A stretch of 12,042 nucleotides of DNA. Origin: DASYRM01 sp036004405 (GTDB lineage Bacteria; Acidobacteriota; Vicinamibacteria; Vicinamibacterales; UBA2999). Below the pieces are notes generated by a model. The model was given only the letters and a program-made list of their open reading frames with translations, was not told the DNA's origin and ran no database searches. A program made the position numbers and the translations under genes. Shown piece by piece: positions 7,059 through 12,042 of the stretch; the first letter of the stretch is position 1; each line of letters starts with the position of its first letter. The DNA is taken from assembly GCA_036004405.1 (NCBI GenBank), contig DASYRM010000215.1, forward strand, positions 1-12,042. Reading direction: 5' to 3'.

Positions 7059-7682
7059 TCAATGCTCACGAACACGCACCGCGTGCTCCGCGGGCGACGG
7101 GATGCGGTCCTTCAAATGCTTCCGCAGCACCGAGAGCCCCTGATACAGGCGCGTCTTCACCGTGCTCAGCGGGCATCCCTGCAGATCGGCGATCTCCTGG
7201 AACGTCATCCCGTGGTACTCCTTCAGAATCACCGCCGTCCGCTGTTCCTCCGGCAGGAGCGCCATGGCCTCTTCCACAACCGCGCTCAACTCCTTGCGGG
7301 CGACCAGATCCTCCACCGACTCGGTCGGCCCCTGTTCGGCGGCGAGCTCTGAGAGATCGACGTCCTCGGGGAGCTGAGAGACTGGTGTCCGCCGCTTCCG
7401 CCGGATCCAATCACGGCAGAGGTTAAGCGCAATCCTATAGATCCAGGAGGAGAACTTTGCCTGGCCCTTGAACCCCGGGAGGGCGCGAAACGCCCGCAGG
7501 AAGGTTTCCTGGGCGACGTCGCGGGCATCTTCCTCCTGCCCGATCACCCGGTACGCAAGGGCATAGATCGGACGCTCCCATCGCAGGATGAGCTGATTGA
7601 AGCTGTCCATGTCGCCCGTTCTGGAGCGGGCGACGAGCTCCTCGTCGGTCCAGGTCATTACGCCCGAAGCGTGCACCGGCAC
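7059..7682 (-). CDS. ECF-family RNA polymerase sigma factor (RpoE-like)
   Basis: Alternative sigma factor of the extracytoplasmic-function group, with only regions 2 and 4. Counting from the downstream ATG (7658), sigma-2 spans about 18-88 (DSFNQLILRWERPIYALAYR, GQEEDARDVAQETFLRAFRA, FSSWIYRIALNLCRDWIRRK). A short acidic linker follows, and sigma-4 spans about 125-180 with the helix-turn-helix MTFQEIADLQGCPLSTVKTR. The open frame begins at GTG 7682 (207 residues); the ATG at 7658 (199 residues) leaves a more typical N-terminus (MTWTDEELVARS). Neither start has a good Shine-Dalgarno, so the first eight residues are uncertain. The anti-sigma gene follows 53 nt downstream. No GGAAC-type ECF -35 was seen upstream, so autoregulation is not evident. 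Confidence 0.93.
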   Translation of the reverse strand: MPVHASGVMTWTDEELVARSRTGDMDSFNQLILRWERPIYALAYRVIGQEEDARDVAQETFLRAFRALPGFKGQAKFSSWIYRIALNLCRDWIRRKRRTPVSQLPEDVDLSELAAEQGPTESVEDLVARKELSAVVEEAMALLPEEQRTAVILKEYHGMTFQEIADLQGCPLSTVKTRLYQGLSVLRKHLKDRIPSPAEHAVRVREH

Positions 7683-7733
7683 TGTCTAAGACGGCCGATC
7701 CCGGCGGCCGGCCTTGCAGCGATCATACGCCCC

Positions 7734-7747
7734 GGCCTGGACAGGCC
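7734..7747. repeat. Palindrome in the sigma/ABC-F divergent region
   Basis: GGCCTG (7734-7739) and CAGGCC (7742-7747) form a perfect inverted repeat with a 2-nt centre, between the divergent starts of the sigma factor and ABC-F genes. It could be an operator; base composition alone makes such palindromes fairly frequent here. Confidence 0.25.
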
Positions 7748-7803
7748 CCTGCGAGGAGACTAACTCGTTGGCCCGGTGGCCTTTAACCCCATCCTTGGCG
7801 GTA

Positions 7804-7809
7804 TAGAAT
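7804..7809 (+). promoter_or_regulatory. Candidate -10 box for the ABC-F gene
   Basis: TAGAAT differs from TATAAT at one position and lies 12 nt before the TTG start. TTTAAC at 7782-7787, 16 nt upstream, is a weak -35 match. The surrounding 139-nt intergenic region is locally less GC-rich here. Confidence 0.4.
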
Positions 7810-7821
7810 CGGAATTAGCCC

Positions 7822-9906
7822 TTGATTCAGCTCGCCGACATCACCAAGACCTTCGGGGTGCGCACCCTGCTCGAACACGTCACCTGGCAGATCGGGGACG
7901 GCGACCGTGTCGGCCTGTGCGGGCCGAACGGCGCCGGCAAGACGACGCTGCTCAAGATGCTGGCCGGCCTCGAGGAGCCCGACTCCGGCACGGTCGTGAA
8001 GCCGGCAGGGCTCACCATCGGCTACCTGCCGCAGGACGGCCTCACTCACTCTGGCCGCACCGTCTTCGAAGAAGCCAGCAGCGCCTTCCAGCCGCTCCTC
8101 GACATGAAGGCGGAGATGCACGACATCGAGCACCGCCTGGGCGACACCACCGTGTCGGACGCCGATCACGAAGCGATGCTCCACCGCTACTCGGACCTGC
8201 AGGACCTCTTCCGGCTGGCGGACGGCTACAGCATGGATCTGCGTATCGCCACCGTCCTGCGCGGCCTGGGCTTCAGCGCCGAGGACGCGGACCGGCCGGC
8301 CGAGACGTTCTCCGGCGGCTGGCAGATGCGCATCGCGCTCGCCAAGCTCCTGCTCGGGCGTCCCAACCTGCTGCTGCTCGACGAGCCGACGAACCATCTC
8401 GATCTCGACGCCCGCAACTGGCTCGAGGAGTACCTCGGCGCGTATCCCTTCGCGGTCATCCTCGTTTCGCACGATCGCTATTTCCTCGACGCGGTCGTGA
8501 CGCGCATCACCGACCTGCATCTCCGCCAGCTCGACGACTACGTCGGCAACTACTCGAAGTACGTGGTGCAACGCGACGCCATGATCGAACGGCTCCGCCA
8601 GAGCAAGAAGGAGCAGGACGAGGAGGTGGCGCGCGTCGAGATGTTCATCAACCGCTTCCGCTACCAGGCGACGAAAGCGGCGCAGGTGCAGAGCCGCATC
8701 AAGATGCTCGAGAAGGTGGTGCCGATCGAAGTGCCACCGGAGCGCAAGCGGATCCACTTCACGTTCCCGATCTGTGCCAAGAGCGGACGCACGGTGCTGG
8801 AGTTGAAGCACGTGCGCAAATCGTACCCGCCTCCGCCCGGCTACGGCGGGCAAGCGGTGACCGTGTTCAAGGACGTCAACCTGCACATCGAGCGCGGCGA
8901 TCGCATCGCGCTCGTCGGTCCGAACGGCGCCGGCAAGTCGACGCTGATGCGGATGCTGTCGCAGTCGGAAACGGCCGACGGCGGCACGCTGACGGTGGGC
9001 CATCAGGTCGTGATGGAGTACTTCGCGCAGGACGAGGCCGTACGGCTCAATCCGACGCTGACCGTCTACGAAACCCTCGAGGCGGGCTCGTCCAACGACA
9101 TGGTGCCGGCGATCCGCAACATCCTCGGCGGGTTCCTGTTCTCGGGCGACGACATCCACAAGAAGGCGGGCGTCCTGTCGGGCGGCGAACGCACGCGGCT
9201 GGCGGTGGCGCGCATGCTGCTGCGGCCGTCGAACACGCTGCTCCTCGACGAGCCCACCAACCACCTGGACCTCGACTCGAAGGACGTGCTGCTCGAAGCG
9301 CTCGAGGACTATGGCGGCACGCTCGTCCTGGTGTCGCACGACCGCTACTTCGTGGAGAAGCTGGCCACCAAGATCATCGAAATCGGGCACGGCGAGGCGG
9401 TCGTCTATCCCGGCACCTACACGGAATTTCTCTGGAGCAAGAAGGCACGGGAAGAGCAGACGGCGCCCGTCCGCAAGCCCGCGGAAAAAAAGTCTGACGG
9501 GCGACCGACACCCCGCGCCGGCGTCACGAAGGCTCCCGGCTTCCGGCTTCCGGCTTCAGGAAAAACGGCTGCCAGCTCAACAAAGACGCCTGAAATTGTT
9601 CAAGCGGTCACCGCGCAGCAGGATCGGGAAGAGCGCAAGAGGCTCGAAGGAGAGCGGAAGAAGAAGCAACGAGAGCAGGAGTCGCTGTGGAAGCGCATCG
9701 CCGATCTCGAGGCGCGCATCTCCACCAGCGAGGCCGAAGTGAAGCAGCTCGAAGCGGCGATGTCCGAGGCCGGTTTCTACGAGGATTCCACCCGATCGAA
9801 GCCGGTGATCGATCGCCATCAAGCGCTGATGTGGGAAGTCGGCGACCTCATGGCGCAGTGGGAGGCGCTGCAGAATCACGCAGCGGAGCACATCTCGGAG
9901 ACCTAA
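7822..9906 (+). CDS. ABC-F family ATPase with two ABC domains and Uup-like C-terminal coiled coil
   Basis: Soluble ribosome-associated ATPase of the ABC-F (EttA/Uup) group, which acts on stalled or translating ribosomes rather than as a transporter. Domain 1 has Walker A GPNGAGKTT (34-42), signature FSGGWQ (163-168), Walker B LLLLDEPTNHLDLD (183-196) and SHDRYF (216-221). The charged inter-domain linker (about 245-305) corresponds to the P-site tRNA-interaction region. Domain 2 has GPNGAGKST (366-374), LSGGERTR (452-459), LLLDEPTNHLDLD (473-485) and SHDRYF (505-510). A Lys/Pro/Ser-rich tether (541-595) leads to a coiled coil (597-690), as in Uup. The TTG start gives MIQLADITKTFG, the expected beginning; GGAA lies 7 nt upstream. 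Oddities are in-frame repeat DNA at residues 336-345 and 571-580 and a slippery heptamer at residues 555-557. Family is certain; the exact subfamily is not. Confidence 0.95.
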   Translation: MIQLADITKTFGVRTLLEHVTWQIGDGDRVGLCGPNGAGKTTLLKMLAGLEEPDSGTVVKPAGLTIGYLPQDGLTHSGRTVFEEASSAFQPLLDMKAEMHDIEHRLGDTTVSDADHEAMLHRYSDLQDLFRLADGYSMDLRIATVLRGLGFSAEDADRPAETFSGGWQMRIALAKLLLGRPNLLLLDEPTNHLDLDARNWLEEYLGAYPFAVILVSHDRYFLDAVVTRITDLHLRQLDDYVGNYSKYVVQRDAMIERLRQSKKEQDEEVARVEMFINRFRYQATKAAQVQSRIKMLEKVVPIEVPPERKRIHFTFPICAKSGRTVLELKHVRKSYPPPPGYGGQAVTVFKDVNLHIERGDRIALVGPNGAGKSTLMRMLSQSETADGGTLTVGHQVVMEYFAQDEAVRLNPTLTVYETLEAGSSNDMVPAIRNILGGFLFSGDDIHKKAGVLSGGERTRLAVARMLLRPSNTLLLDEPTNHLDLDSKDVLLEALEDYGGTLVLVSHDRYFVEKLATKIIEIGHGEAVVYPGTYTEFLWSKKAREEQTAPVRKPAEKKSDGRPTPRAGVTKAPGFRLPASGKTAASSTKTPEIVQAVTAQQDREERKRLEGERKKKQREQESLWKRIADLEARISTSEAEVKQLEAAMSEAGFYEDSTRSKPVIDRHQALMWEVGDLMAQWEALQNHAAEHISET
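8826..8855 (+). repeat. Dispersed repeat (GGCTACGGCGG core) inserted in frame in the ABC-F gene
   Basis: GCCTCCGCCCGGCTACGG followed by CGGGCAAGC matches the minus-strand intergenic repeat at 4606-4643 almost base for base. It encodes PPPPGYGGQA (residues 336-345), between the first beta strand of ABC domain 2 (VLELKHVRKSY) and VFKDVNLHI. ABC-F proteins normally have only a short turn there, so this looks like an added surface loop, upstream of and separate from the Walker A at 366. Confidence 0.65.
9486..9497 (+). other. dnaX-type slippery heptamer with immediate -1 stop
   Basis: Within a run of seven A (9485-9491), codons GAA AAA AAG align as A_AAA_AAG (9486-9492), the -1 slippery heptamer known from E. 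coli dnaX. A -1 shift would read GTC then TGA (9495-9497), giving a 558-residue ABC-F product that lacks the coiled coil. Complementary GACG/CGTC and GGCG/CGCC segments just downstream could form a bulged hairpin. No Shine-Dalgarno-like stimulator is seen upstream. Whether frameshifting occurs is unknown. Confidence 0.4.
9531..9557 (+). repeat. 7-bp tandem repeat (CCGGCTT) in the ABC-F linker
   Basis: Three perfect CCGGCTT units (9536-9542, 9543-9549, 9550-9556) preceded by a partial unit encode APGFRLPASG (residues 571-580) in the tether before the coiled coil. Because the unit is 7 bp, gain or loss of a single unit would break the reading frame of the coiled-coil domain. Confidence 0.7.
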
Positions 9907-9940
9907 GTACCTGGGCACTTCCCCCCTCTTACATACCAAG

Positions 9941-10011
9941 TCTGTAACCGATACACGGATCTGTAAGTGGCCCGCGGCCGCGGGCTGCGACGTTACGTGA
10001 CGTGACGTCAC
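9941..10011 (+). promoter_or_regulatory. Cluster of repeats and palindromes upstream of the kinase gene, possible activator sites
   Basis: Four elements crowd the region: TCTGTAA at 9941-9947 and again at 9960-9966 (19-nt period), the 16-bp palindrome GCCCGCGGCCGCGGGC (9970-9985), ACGTGACGTG direct repeats (9995-10004) and the 10-bp palindrome GTGACGTCAC (10002-10011). They lie roughly 60-130 nt upstream of the start predicted from the sigma-54 box at 10043, the distance range where enhancer-binding proteins act. Which of them, if any, is bound is not known. Confidence 0.4.
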
Positions 10012-10042
10012 CCTCAGGCGGTAGTTCCGGGCAAGGTGGATA

Positions 10043-10058
10043 GGGCATGTCCTTTGCC
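10043..10058 (+). promoter_or_regulatory. Candidate sigma-54 (-24/-12) promoter for the histidine kinase operon
   Basis: GGGCATG-TCCT-TTGCC matches the consensus TGGCACG-N4-TTGCW, with GG (10044-10045) and GC (10056-10057) separated by exactly 10 nt. The predicted transcription start is about 10069, leaving a short leader of about 20 nt containing AGGGA before the ATG at 10090. The operon encodes a sigma-54 activator, which makes the match more credible. Chance matches occur in GC-rich DNA. Confidence 0.5.
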
Positions 10059-10089
10059 CCGTTAGCGCGAGCCCAGGGATATCGCTGGA

Positions 10090-11274
10090 ATGCAACCGAG
10101 CGCTTTGACGCCATCCCGTTCGTCGTCGTCCTCTCGCCGATTGCCGGTGCGCCGCGCCGCCGCGTCGCCCCGCAGCCGGGCCGGCGCCCGTCTGGCCGGC
10201 GGTATCGACGGGGCCTTCTACAAACACATCGTGACCGGCATGCGCAACGGCGTGCTGGCCGTCACGCGCGAAGGCACGCTCGCGCTCATCAACGACGTCG
10301 CCTGCGAAGTACTCGGTCTGCCCGATGGACAGAACCAGCTCGGCCGTCCGATCGGCGAGGCGTTCAAGGACCAGCCCGAGATCCTGTTCGTGCTCGCCGA
10401 CGTCTTCGAGCGCGACCACCTGCAGAACCGGGCTGAAATGCGGCTCAAGCCGTCGGGCAAGGTGCTCGGCTACACCCTGTCGCACATCACGGACGACCAG
10501 GGCGCGCTCGTGGGCGCCACGATGTTCTTCAAGGACCTCACGCGCGTCGAGCAGCTCAACGAGCGCGAGCGGCTGCGCGACCGCCTGGTCGCCATCGGCG
10601 AACTGGCCGCCGTGTTCGCGCACGAGGTGAAGAACCCGCTTGCGGGCATCGAGGTGATGGCCGGCCACCTGCGCCGCAAGGTCGGCGACGCGCCGGAAGC
10701 ACAGAAGGTGCTCAGCGACATCATCGGCGAGGCCAAGATGGCCAACGCCATCGTGCAGGAGGTGCTGGACTTCGTGCGGCCGATCCGGCTGCAGGTCGAG
10801 CCAACTCTGCTGTGCGACGCGGTTCAAGCCGCGGTGCAACACGCCGATGCTAAGGGCAGGCGCGGGAACATCGCAGTCGAGACGCGCGTGCCGCCGACCT
10901 TGCCGCAACTCCGGGCGGACAAGCATCAGCTGACACAAGTGCTCACGAACTTGATCGTCAACGCTTACGAGGCGCTCTCCGGCGAGGGCCACGTGACGGT
11001 GACGGCGAGCGAGACCCGCCTGCAGGATGGGACCGGCGGGCGCGACGCCATCCTGGTGGAAGTCGCGGATGACGGCCCGGGCATTCCCCCGGATGTGCGC
11101 GAGAAGGTCTTCGAGGTCTTCTTCACCACCAAACCGAAGGGATCCGGCCTCGGGCTTGCAATCGTGAAGCGCATCGTGGACGCGCACGACGGGCGCCTCG
11201 ATCTGCAGACGTCGGCGGAAGGCACGCGCGTACGGGTCACGCTTCCGCTCGCGGGCATCGAAGACCCACAGTGA
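10090..11274 (+). CDS. Soluble PAS-domain sensor histidine kinase (NtrB-like)
   Basis: Cytoplasmic histidine kinase, partner of the response regulator encoded next. In 394 residues: a Ser/Arg/Ala-rich, poorly structured N-terminus (1-38); a PAS domain (about 42-152, GVLAVTREGTLALINDVACE); a HisKA dimerisation domain with phospho-acceptor His178 in FAHEVKNPLAG; and a HATPase_c domain with N-box NLIVNAYEAL (287-296), G1 box VADDGPGIP (325-333), F-box FEVFFTTKPKGSG (341-353) and G2 GSGLGLA (351-357). No transmembrane segment is present, so it senses an internal signal or a protein partner through PAS. The ATG at 10090 has AGGGA 10 nt upstream; the low-complexity first 38 residues make the start less certain. 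The closest general type is NtrB/AtoS/ZraS-like kinases that pair with sigma-54 activators. Confidence 0.93.
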   Translation: MQPSALTPSRSSSSSRRLPVRRAAASPRSRAGARLAGGIDGAFYKHIVTGMRNGVLAVTREGTLALINDVACEVLGLPDGQNQLGRPIGEAFKDQPEILFVLADVFERDHLQNRAEMRLKPSGKVLGYTLSHITDDQGALVGATMFFKDLTRVEQLNERERLRDRLVAIGELAAVFAHEVKNPLAGIEVMAGHLRRKVGDAPEAQKVLSDIIGEAKMANAIVQEVLDFVRPIRLQVEPTLLCDAVQAAVQHADAKGRRGNIAVETRVPPTLPQLRADKHQLTQVLTNLIVNAYEALSGEGHVTVTASETRLQDGTGGRDAILVEVADDGPGIPPDVREKVFEVFFTTKPKGSGLGLAIVKRIVDAHDGRLDLQTSAEGTRVRVTLPLAGIEDPQ

Positions 11275-11280
11275 GCGCAG

Positions 11281-11301
11281 GCGCACACGCATGTTGTGCG
11301 C
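11281..11301 (+). repeat. Intercistronic hairpin between kinase and response-regulator genes
   Basis: GCGCACA (11281-11287) and TGTGCGC (11295-11301) pair perfectly over 7 bp across a 7-nt loop. It lies 6 nt after the kinase stop and upstream of the AGAGG ribosome binding site of the next gene. It has no T-tract, so an RNA processing or stability role is likelier than full termination. Confidence 0.45.
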
Positions 11302-11329
11302 GGGCGGCACAGGAAAGAGGAACGACTGA

Positions 11330-12042
<713 letters not shown>

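Noticed and set aside
7722..7727. TATGAT on the minus strand as -10 box of the sigma-factor gene
   Set aside because: No acceptable -35 at 15-19 nt spacing and no ECF-type GGAAC motif; a single hexamer match is not enough.
7776..9497. Plus-strand open frame starting GTG at 7776, overlapping ABC-F
   Set aside because: Arg/Ala/Gly-rich shadow frame. Its only relevance is that its stop at 9495-9497 is the -1 stop after the slippery heptamer.

Overview
The window is GC-rich bacterial chromosome with densely packed genes on both strands. The organism looks Gram-negative: there are Sec signal peptides, a lipoprotein, a ZAS-type membrane anti-sigma factor, HslVU and a sigma-54 activator. Together with the PEGA protein and several kinds of short dispersed repeat, this fits Acidobacteriota (a Vicinamibacteria-like lineage is my best guess) or a similar soil phylum. 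The taxonomic call is inference; there is no rRNA or marker gene to settle it.

Layout. (1) 32-1952, minus: hslV-hslU, the ATP-dependent protease pair, separated by 4 nt. (2) 2129-3061, plus: a secreted Arg/Asp/Gly-rich, Tyr-rich protein ending in a PEGA domain. (3) 3205-4584, minus: an APC-family amino-acid permease, convergent with the PEGA gene. (4) 4663-5178, minus: a small lipoprotein with a TTG start and a strong Shine-Dalgarno, behind a highly structured leader. (5) 5362-7682, minus: an operon of ECF sigma factor, zinc-type anti-sigma factor and a secreted protein of unknown family; the last two abut stop-to-start. (6) 7822-9906, plus: an ABC-F ribosome-associated ATPase. (7) 10090-12042, plus: a soluble PAS histidine kinase and the first part of an NtrC-type response regulator with an intact GAFTGA loop, cut off by the window end.

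How the parts may work together. Regions 5 and 7 are two separate signalling modules. The sigma/anti-sigma/secreted-protein operon probably senses an envelope condition. The NtrB/NtrC-like pair has a good sigma-54 promoter candidate (GG-N10-GC) in front of the kinase gene, with several palindromes and direct repeats upstream, which suggests autoregulation.

The most unusual layer is between and inside the genes. A short palindromic repeat with a GTAGGGGC edge and a CTTYAG core occurs three times, once between the sigma and anti-sigma genes. A second repeat (GGCTACGGCGG core) occurs once upstream of the permease and once in frame inside the ABC-F gene. A 7-bp tandem repeat also sits in frame in the ABC-F linker, close to a dnaX-type A_AAA_AAG slippery heptamer whose -1 frame stops almost at once. 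No tRNA, rRNA, CRISPR array, transposase or phage gene is visible, and no gene-free stretch exceeds 300 bases.
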